Positions 15,392 through 23,280 of a stretch of DNA of 64,000 nt are shown here, one piece after another. The notes beneath the pieces are model-generated. The model saw nothing but the letters and a program-made list of their open reading frames with translations, was not told the origin of the DNA and made no database searches. This stretch comes from an uncultured Bacilli bacterium (lineage in GTDB: Bacteria > Bacillota_I > Bacilli_A > RF39 > UBA660). The position numbers and the translations under genes were made by a program. Location of the stretch: positions 124,001 through 188,000 of the forward strand of contig CAKOSH010000002.1 in assembly GCA_934102215.1 (NCBI GenBank), given 5' to 3'. Each line of letters opens with the position of its first letter. Within the stretch, counting starts at the first letter, position 1.

Positions 15392-16624
15392 ATGAAAGAT
15401 AACAAAATAATATTTGGAACATTGATTGTATTACTTTTACTTTTAACAGTAGGACTTTCTTATGCGTACTTTAGTACTGCTGTAAAAGGAAATGATAATG
15501 CAAAAAATGTAGTAGTGGAAGCTGGAACACTAAAACTTACATATACTGATGGACCAGCAATAAATGCACAGTATATAAAACCAGAATGGTCAACAACAAA
15601 AGAGGTATCAGTAAAGAATAATGGTACATTAGATGCTTATTACAATGTAATTTGGCAATCACTAACAAATGGAATTACTAACGATGAATTAGTTTTAAGT
15701 GCAACATGTCAAAGATTAAATGCATCAGGTACAGTAGAGGGAACATGTGAAGCTATACCACAAGCACCAATAAGTGATATGACTATAGCAAAAAAGATAT
15801 CAATTGAATCAGGAATTACTCATAAATATACTTTCACAATATTATTCAAAGAAACAAATGCTGTTCAAAATTATAATCAAGGAAAGGAATTTAATGGAGT
15901 TTTAGGTATTGAAGAATATAAAGCACCTGATTTTTCAACTGATAGTTGGGCAACAATAATAGCAAATGTAAAAGCTGGGTATGGAAGTGAGTATGTTGTT
16001 GGAAGTACAAAAGAAGTAAACCTTGGAACAACATATGGAACACATACTTTAAGAGTAGCAAATACTTCTACACCAAGCGAATGTAGTACAAATGGCTTTT
16101 CACAAACAGCATGTGGGTTTGTACTTGAATTTGCAGATGTTATAGCAAAACATAATATGAATGATACTGTTACGAATGTAGGAGGATGGCCAGCAACATC
16201 AATGAGAACATTTGTAAATAATGATATATATAATGCAATGCCAGAAGAAATAAAGAATGCAATAATAGATACAACAGTGATATCAGGACATGGAAAAAGT
16301 GATACAGAAAATTTCACATCAACAGATAAGTTATATTTACTAAGTACAGCAGAAGTATGGGCACAAGGAAGTTCATATACAATAAATGAAGATACAGCAA
16401 GAGATGTAACAAGACAATTAGATTATTATAAAAATTTAGGAACAAGTACTAGCAATTACAGTGGAGCTATTAAGAATAATGGATCTAGTACTTATTATTG
16501 GTGGCTTCGCGCGGCTTATTCTGGCTCTGACACTGATTTCTACCGTGTGTATCACAGCGGTTACTGCGATATCAGCATTGCTAGTGATACAAATGGCGTG
16601 GCTCCAGCTTTCCGATTGGGTTAA
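15392..16624 (+). CDS. Surface protein with TasA/camelysin-like N-terminus and hypervariable C-lectin-like tail (copy 1)
   Basis: The protein has 410 residues. The start at 15392 follows AGGAAGGTAAG. An N-terminal membrane helix (IIFGTLIVLLLLLTVGLSYA) followed by YFSTAVKGNDNA resembles TasA/camelysin-type exported proteins. A beta-sandwich region follows to about residue 180 and a DUF6273-like domain (about 185-410) ends in a C-type-lectin-like cassette: YYWWLRAAYSG...GVAPAFRLG. Residues 365-401 are almost all NNY codons and locally GC-richer than the rest of the gene. A 118-bp N-terminal DNA block is nearly identical to the copy at 38885. I read it as a diversified surface-exposed ligand-binding protein, the type targeted by diversity-generating retroelements. 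The ligand is unknown. Confidence 0.75.
   Translation: MKDNKIIFGTLIVLLLLLTVGLSYAYFSTAVKGNDNAKNVVVEAGTLKLTYTDGPAINAQYIKPEWSTTKEVSVKNNGTLDAYYNVIWQSLTNGITNDELVLSATCQRLNASGTVEGTCEAIPQAPISDMTIAKKISIESGITHKYTFTILFKETNAVQNYNQGKEFNGVLGIEEYKAPDFSTDSWATIIANVKAGYGSEYVVGSTKEVNLGTTYGTHTLRVANTSTPSECSTNGFSQTACGFVLEFADVIAKHNMNDTVTNVGGWPATSMRTFVNNDIYNAMPEEIKNAIIDTTVISGHGKSDTENFTSTDKLYLLSTAEVWAQGSSYTINEDTARDVTRQLDYYKNLGTSTSNYSGAIKNNGSSTYYWWLRAAYSGSDTDFYRVYHSGYCDISIASDTNGVAPAFRLG
15467..15584 (+). repeat. 118-bp N-terminal DNA block shared with the paralogue (copy A)
   Basis: This block differs by a single base from 38960-39077, including synonymous positions. This indicates recent duplication or gene conversion between the two surface-protein genes. 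Confidence 0.85.
16484..16615 (+). other. Candidate variable region VR1 with invariant 3' tail
   Basis: Codons for residues 365-401 (16484-16594) are nearly all NNY (TCT AGT ACT TAT TAT and so on). The tail 16595-16615 encoding GVAPAFR matches the other copy at 19 of 21 bases, both differences being third-position T/C and A/C. Compared with VR2, first and second codon positions differ far more often than third. This is the expected footprint of adenine-directed mutagenic retrohoming with an initiation (IMH-like) end. Confidence 0.6.
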
Positions 16625-16814
16625 TGTGTAAAGCGTATGTAAACTAGAGCAAAACGAAATTAGTTAAGAGAACTAAAACAAATCCGAATAAATAATAATA
16701 AGGTATAACGAATGTTATTAGGTGACTACTCCATGCGTAAGCATGGATAGGCGACTATGAGAAACAAATAAATTAAAGATATAAGGAAGTAACCTGCCTT
16801 TAGGCAGGAAATGG

Positions 16815-16850
16815 AAATTTTGAATTTATGTAAATTCAAAATTTTTTATT
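16815..16850 (+). terminator. Intrinsic terminator after variable gene 1 region
   Basis: AAATTTTGAATTTA (16815-16828) is perfectly inverted at 16831-16844 and followed by a run of T. The very long A/T stem ends the structured stretch. Confidence 0.7.
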
Positions 16851-16975
16851 GATGTGTAAAAATATAAATCTTAAAATAAATATGTAGTAAATCTTAAGAA
16901 AGGAAATTGAAAAGTAAAATTTATTTAATACAAGATTAATATTATGTTGTACTAGTTTAATAAAAGTATATAGAT

Positions 16976-16997
16976 AGCGCTAGCAATAGTGCTTTTT
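16976..16997 (+). terminator. Intrinsic terminator upstream of the cyclophilin gene
   Basis: AGCGCTA and TAGTGCT pair over 7 bp (one G-U) with a GCAA tetraloop, followed by T5. Confidence 0.65.
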
Positions 16998-17057
16998 ATG
17001 TGAAAAAATTTAAATTTGATGACAATTAATGTGATGTGTGATATCATTGATTTGGTG

Positions 17058-17735
17058 ATGAAAGTGAAGAAATTTATTAAAATAATTATTTGTGTGAATT
17101 TAATATTTATATTATGTAGTTGTGGTAGTGATGAAGTAGAACTAAATTATACTACTAAAAAAGTAGGAGATGAAACTATTTATACTATTAAAACTAAAAA
17201 ATATGTAACAAGTGATGAAGCAACTGATTTAGTAATGATTAATGTTAAAGATTATGGAATCATGGTAGCAGAATTATATCCTGATAAAGCTCCAATTACT
17301 GTTGAAAACTTTAAGAAACTTGTAAGCAATAACTTTTATAGTGGACTCATATTTCATAGAGTTATAAATGGATTTGTTATTCAAACTGGGGACCCTAATG
17401 GTAATGGCAGTGGTGGTAGTAATGAAACTATCAAAGGTGAATTTGAAGCAAATGGTGTTAAAAATGATATCAGTCATGTAAGAGGAGTACTTTCAATGGC
17501 AAGACGTGGAAGTGATCCTGAAACTGATGAAACACTTAATTCAGCATCAAGTCAATTCTATATTGTACAAGATGATGCGACTTATTTAGATGGAAATTAT
17601 GCTGGCTTTGGTAAACTAGTAAGTGGATATGATGTTCTTGATAGAATAGCAAGTGTAAAAACTAATATGAATGATAAACCTCTTACTGATATAGTTATTG
17701 AAAATGTTAGATTCGTTAAATATTACGAGGAATAA
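17058..17735 (+). CDS. Peptidyl-prolyl cis-trans isomerase lipoprotein (cyclophilin type)
   Basis: This enzyme accelerates proline isomerisation in exported proteins. It has 225 residues. The N-terminus KFIKIIICVNLIFILCSCGS is a lipoprotein signal with lipobox LCSC, so it should be anchored to the outer face of the membrane after LspA cleavage. The cyclophilin core is clear: ELYPDKAPITVENF, FHRVINGFVIQTGDPNGNG, SSQFYIVQDD, GFGKLVSGYDVLD. The start is uncertain: ATG 17058 keeps a normal signal peptide; earlier in-frame starts add a non-signal extension. It is followed by folD after 1 bp. Confidence 0.88.
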   Translation: MKVKKFIKIIICVNLIFILCSCGSDEVELNYTTKKVGDETIYTIKTKKYVTSDEATDLVMINVKDYGIMVAELYPDKAPITVENFKKLVSNNFYSGLIFHRVINGFVIQTGDPNGNGSGGSNETIKGEFEANGVKNDISHVRGVLSMARRGSDPETDETLNSASSQFYIVQDDATYLDGNYAGFGKLVSGYDVLDRIASVKTNMNDKPLTDIVIENVRFVKYYEE

Positions 17736-17736
17736 T

Positions 17737-18567
17737 ATGATACTAGATGGTAAAAATTTAAGTGCTAAAATTAAAGATGAATTAAAAGGAAATATAAATT
17801 CATATAAAGAAACACCTGTACTTGCAGTTATAACAATTGGAAAGTATAATGAAAAATTTGTTAATAATAAAAAGAAAGCATGTGAATATGTTGGTATGAG
17901 TTTTTTACATGTTTCTTTTGATGAAAGTGTTAAAGAAGAAAAAGTTATTAAAAGAATTAAAGAACTTAATAAAGATAAATATATTAATGGTATTATAGTA
18001 CAGTTACCACTTCCATTTGGATTTCATGAAGATAAAATCATTGATGCGATAGATACATCTAAAGATGTAGATGGATTTAAAAATGGAAGTATATTTATTC
18101 CTCCAGTAGCACTTGGTATTATGGAACTATTTGATTATTATAAAATTAATCTTGAAGGTAAAAATGTACTTGTTATTGGAAGAAGTAAACGTGTTGGAAT
18201 TCCAATTATGATGGAATGTTTAAAGAGAAATGCTAGTGTAAGTATATGTCATTCTAAAACTAATAATTTAATTGAATATACTAGAGGGTCTGATATTATA
18301 ATATCATGTGTAGGTAAGAAAGATTTAATAACAAAATCAATGATTAAACCAGGAACTATTATTATTGATGTAGGAATTACTTATGAAAATAATAAAGTAT
18401 ATGGTGATGTTAAAAATAATGTTCATGATAAATGTTCATATATAACGCCAGTACCAGGAGGTGTAGGTCCAATGACTGTTATTATGCTTGTTAAAAATAC
18501 ATTTGAGGCTTATAAGAAACAAAATGGAATCGTTGATATGTTTGATATAGGGAGTAGTAATGGATAA
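17737..18567 (+). CDS. folD: FolD-family methylenetetrahydrofolate dehydrogenase/cyclohydrolase (divergent)
   Basis: FolD interconverts methylene-THF and formyl-THF using NADP. The 276 residues show IIVQLPLPFGF, DVDGF, the nucleotide-binding loop VIGRSKRVGIP and TPVPGGVGPMTV. The catalytic Lys is present (K45 in FVNNKKKA). Two usual residues are changed: the Tyr of YVxxK is Phe41, and the family PCTP motif reads PPVA. Activity may therefore be reduced or specialised. The start at 17737 follows CGAGGAATA just after the cyclophilin stop. It overlaps the next gene by 8 bp. Confidence 0.85.
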   Translation: MILDGKNLSAKIKDELKGNINSYKETPVLAVITIGKYNEKFVNNKKKACEYVGMSFLHVSFDESVKEEKVIKRIKELNKDKYINGIIVQLPLPFGFHEDKIIDAIDTSKDVDGFKNGSIFIPPVALGIMELFDYYKINLEGKNVLVIGRSKRVGIPIMMECLKRNASVSICHSKTNNLIEYTRGSDIIISCVGKKDLITKSMIKPGTIIIDVGITYENNKVYGDVKNNVHDKCSYITPVPGGVGPMTVIMLVKNTFEAYKKQNGIVDMFDIGSSNG

Positions 18568-19375
18568 TAAAGCAATAGAGAAAAGTATAATTAAAACATA
18601 TAGAAAAGAAATATGGGCTAAATTTGTTAAAGGAGTTAAAGAATTTAAACTTGTTAATGAAGGTGATAAAGTAGCAGTATGTATAAGTGGAGGAAAAGAT
18701 TCATTTTTACTTGCTAAATGTATGCAAGAATTAAAACGTCATGGTGATGTTAATTTTGATTTAGTATTTATATGTATGAATCCAGGATATAATGAACGTA
18801 ATCTTGAACTTATTAAATCTAATGCTAAACTTATGGATATAGATTTACATATATTTACTACTGATATATTTAGTATTGTTGAAAGTCAAAAAGTAAGTCC
18901 ATGTTACTTATGTGCTAGAATGAGAAGAGGTGCTTTATATAATGAAGCAATGAAACTTGGGTGTAATAAGATAGCACTAGGTCATCATTTTGATGATGTT
19001 GTTGAAACTATATTATTAAGTATGTTTTATGCGAGTGAATATAAGACAATGATGCCTAAACTTCATAGTGAGAATTTTCCTGGTATGGAACTTATAAGAC
19101 CACTTTATTATGTACATGAACATGATATTTTGAGATTTGCAAATGGAAATAATCTTACATTTATAAATTGTGCTTGTAAGTTTACTGAAAGAAGTGAACA
19201 TGAGAATAATTCTAAAAGACGTGAAATAAAGAACTTAATAAGTGAACTTAAAAAAATTAATCCAAATATAGACTACAACATATTTAAATCTACATTCAAT
19301 GTTAACTTAAATACAATACTTGGATATTATAAGTATGATGAAAAACATTTCTTTTTAGATGATTTTGATAAATAG
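18560..19375 (+). CDS. TtcA-like PP-loop tRNA thiolation protein
   Basis: The protein has 271 residues. The PP-loop ATP motif is CISGGKDSFLLAKCM. CxxC is in SPCYLCARMRRG, and GHHFDDVVETILL is typical of the TtcA/TtuA family. Members activate tRNA with ATP and insert sulfur, using an iron-sulfur cluster held by cysteines. The third cluster Cys is plausibly in FINCACKF. Whether position 32 or 54 is thiolated cannot be told. GGGAG lies before the ATG inside the folD end. It is the last gene of the operon. Confidence 0.82.
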   Translation: MDNKAIEKSIIKTYRKEIWAKFVKGVKEFKLVNEGDKVAVCISGGKDSFLLAKCMQELKRHGDVNFDLVFICMNPGYNERNLELIKSNAKLMDIDLHIFTTDIFSIVESQKVSPCYLCARMRRGALYNEAMKLGCNKIALGHHFDDVVETILLSMFYASEYKTMMPKLHSENFPGMELIRPLYYVHEHDILRFANGNNLTFINCACKFTERSEHENNSKRREIKNLISELKKINPNIDYNIFKSTFNVNLNTILGYYKYDEKHFFLDDFDK

Positions 19376-19400
19376 AGTTTCTTTTTAGAAATTCTTTTTT
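19375..19400 (+). terminator. Intrinsic terminator after ttcA-like gene
   Basis: GAGTTTCT and AGAAATTC pair over 8 bp (one G-U) with a TTTT loop, then T6. Confidence 0.75.
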
Positions 19401-19407
19401 AATGTTA

Positions 19408-19436
19408 TTGAAGATTATGTGAAAATTTGATATCAT
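19408..19436 (+). promoter_or_regulatory. Promoter of the pilus operon
   Basis: TTGAAG (19408-19413), 17 bp spacer, TATCAT (19431-19436), 21 bp before the first pilin start. Confidence 0.45.
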
Positions 19437-19457
19437 TATTGGAGAATAGAGGTGGAT

Positions 19458-20090
19458 ATGAAAAAGATAATATATTTGATATTTACTATTATTATTAGTT
19501 TTACATTTGTAAGTGTTGATGCGATTGATATAACAAAGAAAGGTGAAATAACTGGTGAATATACATATGGTGATGTAATTATTAGTGATACTGATGTGTA
19601 TTTGTATAAAGTAGGTGATTTAGATACAGATGGTAATCTTACTTATAATAATGAATTTAGTACATTTACTGATAATATATATGGATTAAATGCATCAGAA
19701 TATAAAGAGTTAGTAAGTAAAGTTAATAAGCATATAAAAGATAATAATATTAATTATATGAAAAAGACTACTACTGATAATCATGGATTATTTAAATTTG
19801 ATGATTTAATAGTTGGATTATATTTAGTTAGAATAGATGATAAAGTCATTAGTAATAAATATACATACACAAGTAGTCCATTATTGATAACTATACCTAC
19901 ATATGATGAGGTAAGACTTGAAGATAATTATAATGTACTTGCTGTACTTAAGGCTAGTGAAAGTATCAAAGAGGAAGAAACTCCTAAGACATTTGATCCG
20001 ATAGTTAATTATTTGATACTTGGTGGTATGTCACTTGTAATTATAATTGGAATAGTTGTATATATGGTAAAGAGAGGAAGTAAAAAGTGA
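19458..20090 (+). CDS. Minor/tip pilin-like surface protein with degenerate sorting signal
   Basis: The protein has 210 residues. The signal peptide is KKIIYLIFTIIISFTFVSVDA. A Cna-B/SpaA-like strand-rich fold follows (GLFKFDDLIVGLYLVRIDDK), comparable to the GxYxLxE blocks of minor pilins. The C-terminus has a sorting-signal layout: a proline-threonine segment, a hydrophobic helix (YLILGGMSLVIIIGIVVYMV) and a basic tail (KRGSKK). The expected LPxTG reads TPKTF instead, so it may be anchored by the neighbouring class C sortase through a non-standard motif or simply stay in the membrane. It overlaps the backbone pilin gene by 4 bp. Confidence 0.7.
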   Translation: MKKIIYLIFTIIISFTFVSVDAIDITKKGEITGEYTYGDVIISDTDVYLYKVGDLDTDGNLTYNNEFSTFTDNIYGLNASEYKELVSKVNKHIKDNNINYMKKTTTDNHGLFKFDDLIVGLYLVRIDDKVISNKYTYTSSPLLITIPTYDEVRLEDNYNVLAVLKASESIKEEETPKTFDPIVNYLILGGMSLVIIIGIVVYMVKRGSKK

Positions 20091-21571
20091 AGAAGTATTT
20101 AAAATTATTTATTTTATTAATAGGATTTATGGCATGTTCTTTTGTTCATGCTGAAACTGAAATTACTTTTGATAGTACTAGAAGGGGTATAACTGATAAT
20201 GAGAGTTATTATATAACTAATAAGGCTATTTTTACTGTTAATAATGTAGTTTCTACTGATAGTTTTAAAGCATATAAAATACTTGATGCTTATTATAATG
20301 AAAATGCTAATACAATTACATATGATTTTACTAATGATTTTCAAGCATATTTAAAGACTACTACTGACTATAAAGATCTTACTTCTAGTGATTATTATTC
20401 TTTAAGTAGTGGTTCATTGACTAGTGGAAGTACTCTTACATCTAGTACGCTTGATAAACTTGTAAGTGGTTATGCATCATATATTAAAACTAATAATGTA
20501 AGTGGAAGTCTTATGAATGTAAGTGGTAATACTGCATCACTGAGTTTAGAAGCGGGTTCTTATTTAATACTTCCTGTGTCTACTACTAAAGTATATTCTG
20601 TAATGGTTGGTAATTTAGATTTTACTGCTGAAGATGAAAAATATTGGAATTTAAATGATGAAACGATTGTTGCTAAAGTAAGTGAAGCTAAAGTAGAAAA
20701 ATATGTTGATGATAATAAAGATTCTGCTGATCATAGTATAGGTGAGATATATACTTATACAATTAAAGCAACAGTAATACAATATCCAACTAATGCTACT
20801 AATAAAACATTTAAAATAGTTGATACATTGGATAAAAGTATAACACTTACTGGAATTAATACAATCATTGTTAAAGATGGTGATACACTTCTTACTACTG
20901 ATTCTGGTGTCATTAAAAATGCAAGCAGTAAAATAGTCGCAACAATTACTTATTCAAATAATATACTTACAATAGATTTCAATGTTGATAATCTTACAAG
21001 CACTAATATTACTATTACATATAATGCTTCATTAAATACTTCATTAAATGAAGAATCTTATTCTGATTGTAGTGGAAGTAAAAATAAAGTTAAATTAGTA
21101 TATTCAAATGATCCATATGGTACTGGTACTTATGAAACTGAAGAAAAAGAAACTACTGTTTATACACATTGGCTTCAAATATTAAAATTTGAAGGAAATG
21201 ATCAAACTAAGGTATTAAGTGGAGCTAAATTTGAAATATATAGTGATGTTGAACTTAAAAATAAAATAGGTGATATGGTAAGTGGAGAAGATGGTATTGC
21301 TACATACAATGGAATTAAAGCAGGAACATATTATTTAAAAGAGGTTAGTGCTCCTAGTGGGTATAGAAAGATTAATGATATATTAACTGCAGATATAAAA
21401 AAAGAATCATGTTTATATCGAATTCATGTATCTAATACCAAAAATGGTTTATTACCTTTCACTGGAGGAAGTGGTAGTTCTTCATATATAGTTATAGGTG
21501 GAATTATAATTTTTATAGGAACTTGTTCTATGATATATTATCGTAAGAAGAATATGGTAACTAATGAATAA
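20087..21571 (+). CDS. Major pilin backbone protein (SpaA-type, LPxTG-like)
   Basis: The 494 residues begin with a signal peptide (KKYLKLFILLIGFMACSFVHA). An N-terminal pilin domain follows, then an isopeptide-type domain (SIGEIYTYTIKATVIQYP), a Cna-B domain near residues 360-440 (LSGAKFEIYSD, GIKAGTYYLKEVSAPSGY), and the sorting signal LPFTG with a hydrophobic helix and RKK tail. Sortase would cleave LPFT|G and polymerise subunits into a pilus; the pilin-motif lysine is probably in ETIVAKVSEAKVEKY but this is a guess. The start is GTG, overlapping the previous stop (GTGA), so translation is coupled. Confidence 0.88.
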   Translation: MKKYLKLFILLIGFMACSFVHAETEITFDSTRRGITDNESYYITNKAIFTVNNVVSTDSFKAYKILDAYYNENANTITYDFTNDFQAYLKTTTDYKDLTSSDYYSLSSGSLTSGSTLTSSTLDKLVSGYASYIKTNNVSGSLMNVSGNTASLSLEAGSYLILPVSTTKVYSVMVGNLDFTAEDEKYWNLNDETIVAKVSEAKVEKYVDDNKDSADHSIGEIYTYTIKATVIQYPTNATNKTFKIVDTLDKSITLTGINTIIVKDGDTLLTTDSGVIKNASSKIVATITYSNNILTIDFNVDNLTSTNITITYNASLNTSLNEESYSDCSGSKNKVKLVYSNDPYGTGTYETEEKETTVYTHWLQILKFEGNDQTKVLSGAKFEIYSDVELKNKIGDMVSGEDGIATYNGIKAGTYYLKEVSAPSGYRKINDILTADIKKESCLYRIHVSNTKNGLLPFTGGSGSSSYIVIGGIIIFIGTCSMIYYRKKNMVTNE

Positions 21572-22388
21572 GAAGAAATTACCTATTATAATATTTTCTT
21601 TGTTAATAGTAGTTGGATTTATTATTATGTTTTATCCATTTATAATGAAGTTATTTAATAAGAATGAAAGTAAATATATCATCAGTGACTATACTAATAA
21701 GATTTCTAAAGAGAATGATGAAGATAAGGCTAATATATTAGAAAGTGCTCGTAAATATAATGAATCTTTATCTAGTGTTAAAGTAGTTGATTCATTTGAA
21801 AATAATAATGATATTGTTTCTAGTGAGTATTTGAAATTATTAAACTTTGATGATAATGGTTTAATTGGTTATATTAAGATACCTAAAATTGATATAGAAC
21901 TTCCTATATATCATGGAACTAGTAATAAGACATTGGAAAGAGGAGTAGGTCATTTTGAGGGTAGTTCTCTTCCAATAGGCGGGAAAAGTACTCATAGCAT
22001 TTTAACTGGTCATAGGGGACTTCCGTTAAATAAATTATTTACTGATTTAGATAGATTAGTTGTTGATGATAAATTTTATATATATGTTATGGATGAAGTA
22101 CTTACTTATAGTGTTGATGATATAAGAGTAGTAGAACCAGATGATTTATCTAATTTAGATATAGTAGATGGAGAAGACTATGTTACATTAATAACATGTA
22201 CTCCTTATGGACTTAATACTCATAGATTACTTGTTAGAGGTAAAAGATTACTTAATGATACTGATTTACCTGTTATAGAAAGTGAACCCGAAATTGAACT
22301 AAATAGTTCTCTTATATATTTTGGTATTATATTTATAAGTTTTGTTGTTTATATTGTTATAAGAAGAAAAAATAATTATATTTTATAA
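21564..22388 (+). CDS. Class C (pilus) sortase
   Basis: This transpeptidase assembles the two pilins encoded just upstream. The 274 residues contain an N-terminal membrane helix, then the sortase barrel: IKIPKIDIELPIYHGTS, the catalytic His in LTGHRGLP (H150), Cys in TLITCTPYG (C212) and Arg in THRLLVRG (R221). The HEGT-like YHGTS and GHFEGSSLPIGG stretches and the C-terminal membrane helix followed by RRKNNYIL are typical of class C enzymes. It overlaps the backbone pilin gene by 8 bp. Confidence 0.92.
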   Translation: MNKKKLPIIIFSLLIVVGFIIMFYPFIMKLFNKNESKYIISDYTNKISKENDEDKANILESARKYNESLSSVKVVDSFENNNDIVSSEYLKLLNFDDNGLIGYIKIPKIDIELPIYHGTSNKTLERGVGHFEGSSLPIGGKSTHSILTGHRGLPLNKLFTDLDRLVVDDKFYIYVMDEVLTYSVDDIRVVEPDDLSNLDIVDGEDYVTLITCTPYGLNTHRLLVRGKRLLNDTDLPVIESEPEIELNSSLIYFGIIFISFVVYIVIRRKNNYIL

Positions 22389-22403
22389 ATTTAGGCATGA
22401 AAA

Positions 22404-22435
22404 AACTCTTGAAATGAATCCAAGAGTTCTTTTAT
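22404..22435. terminator. Bidirectional terminator between sortase and rpsD
   Basis: AACTCTTG and CAAGAGTT form a perfect 8-bp stem with a 9-nt loop. T-rich tails occur on both strands, serving the two convergent genes. Confidence 0.75.
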
Positions 22436-23034
22436 TATCTGTTGTAGTATTCAACGATTAATGCTTCATTAATTTCTGAATTTAATTCTTCACGTTCTGG
22501 ATATCTTACATAAGTACCAGACTTTTTAGTTTTGTCTACAGTTACGAATGATGGGATATTAATATCCATATTCATGCATTCATTAATAACTGGATGATCA
22601 AGTGATGTTTCTTTAACAGAAATAACACTTCCAACTTTAACTCTAAATGATGGAATATCTACTTTTTTACCATCTACTAAAATATGTCCGTGATTAACAA
22701 GTTGTCTTGCAGCTCTTCTAGTTTTAGCAAATCCCATTCTATAAACTAAGTTATCTAATCTACTTTCTAAAAGTATTAATAAGTTATAACCATGGATACC
22801 TTGCATTTTACCAGCAGCTACAAAAGTCTTTTCGAATTGTTTTTCAGAAAGTCCATACATAAATCTAACTTTTTGTTTTTCATGTAATTGAACACCATAT
22901 TCACTAAGTTTCTTTCTACTAGTTCCATGAATTCCAGGAGCAGTAGGTTTACGTCTTAATTCTTTACCTGTTTCAAGTGTTGAAAAACCATATCTTCTAG
23001 ATTTTTTATATACTGGTCCGATATATCTTGACAT
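22435..23034 (-). CDS. rpsD: 30S ribosomal protein S4
   Basis: S4 is a primary 16S rRNA binder. The 199 residues start SRYIGPVYKKSRRYGFSTLE and carry the S4 RNA-binding domain (LESRLDNLVYRMGFAKTRRAARQLVNHGHILVDGKKV). The length is normal for Bacilli. AGGAGGAA precedes the ATG on the minus strand. It is monocistronic, as in Bacillus, with a leader of about 100-150 nt that could mediate autoregulation by S4. Confidence 0.97.
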   Translation of the reverse strand: MSRYIGPVYKKSRRYGFSTLETGKELRRKPTAPGIHGTSRKKLSEYGVQLHEKQKVRFMYGLSEKQFEKTFVAAGKMQGIHGYNLLILLESRLDNLVYRMGFAKTRRAARQLVNHGHILVDGKKVDIPSFRVKVGSVISVKETSLDHPVINECMNMDINIPSFVTVDKTKKSGTYVRYPEREELNSEINEALIVEYYNR

Positions 23035-23180
23035 AGTATTTGTTCCTCCTTTACAAATATTTTTGTATTAAAGGCCACCTTTCTAATTATAGGGAGTTTC
23101 TTATTTACTTTCGCTTTGGCAGAAGTTACTTGTTTTTTGTACTAAAGAAACACATTATAATTATATGGGCACTGCCAAAT
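23035..23180 (-). promoter_or_regulatory. Leader region of rpsD
   Basis: The minus strand between an AT-rich promoter zone (TATAATTATAAT near 23152-23163) and the S4 ribosome-binding site holds about 110 nt of mixed composition with short self-complementary pieces. S4 represses its own mRNA in Firmicutes through such leaders. I cannot draw the pseudoknot with certainty. Confidence 0.35.
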
Positions 23181-23229
23181 AAATACTTAATAAAGTATAT
23201 AATAAATTTTACGAAAAATCAAGAAATAA

Positions 23230-23259
23230 TTGCTATAAACGTAGGAAATATGCTATAAT
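23230..23259 (+). promoter_or_regulatory. Promoter of the 23.3 kb membrane protein-murB operon
   Basis: TTGCTA (23230-23235), 18 bp spacer, TATAAT (23254-23259) with extended TG (TGCTATAAT). Confidence 0.6.
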
Positions 23260-23280
23260 TTTGATTATGGAGATGATATT

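Larger units (their letters stand above)
16625..17057 (+). other. 433-bp non-coding stretch with several hairpins; possible structured RNA
   Basis: No credible gene is present. Visible structure: inverted arms TTAGTT/AACTAA near 16660-16676; hairpin CCATGC-gtaa-GCATGG (16731-16746) flanked by a 10-bp direct repeat TAGGTGACTA (16719-16728) and TAGGCGACTA (16748-16757); hairpin CCTGCC-ttta-GGCAGG (16793-16808). Terminators follow at 16815-16850 and 16976-16997. The part up to about 16850 is co-directional with the surface gene and could be its structured 3' region or a separate small RNA. The part 16851-16975 is AT-rich with nothing I recognise. Confidence 0.5.

Noticed and set aside
15877..16317. 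Antisense open frame in variable protein 1
   Set aside because: No ribosome-binding site, no recognisable domain; it mirrors the codon pattern of the sense gene.
16625..16850. Group II intron, tRNA or tmRNA in the structured stretch
   Set aside because: No domain V-like hairpin, no TTCGA-type T-arm or CCA end, and no intron-encoded protein are seen.
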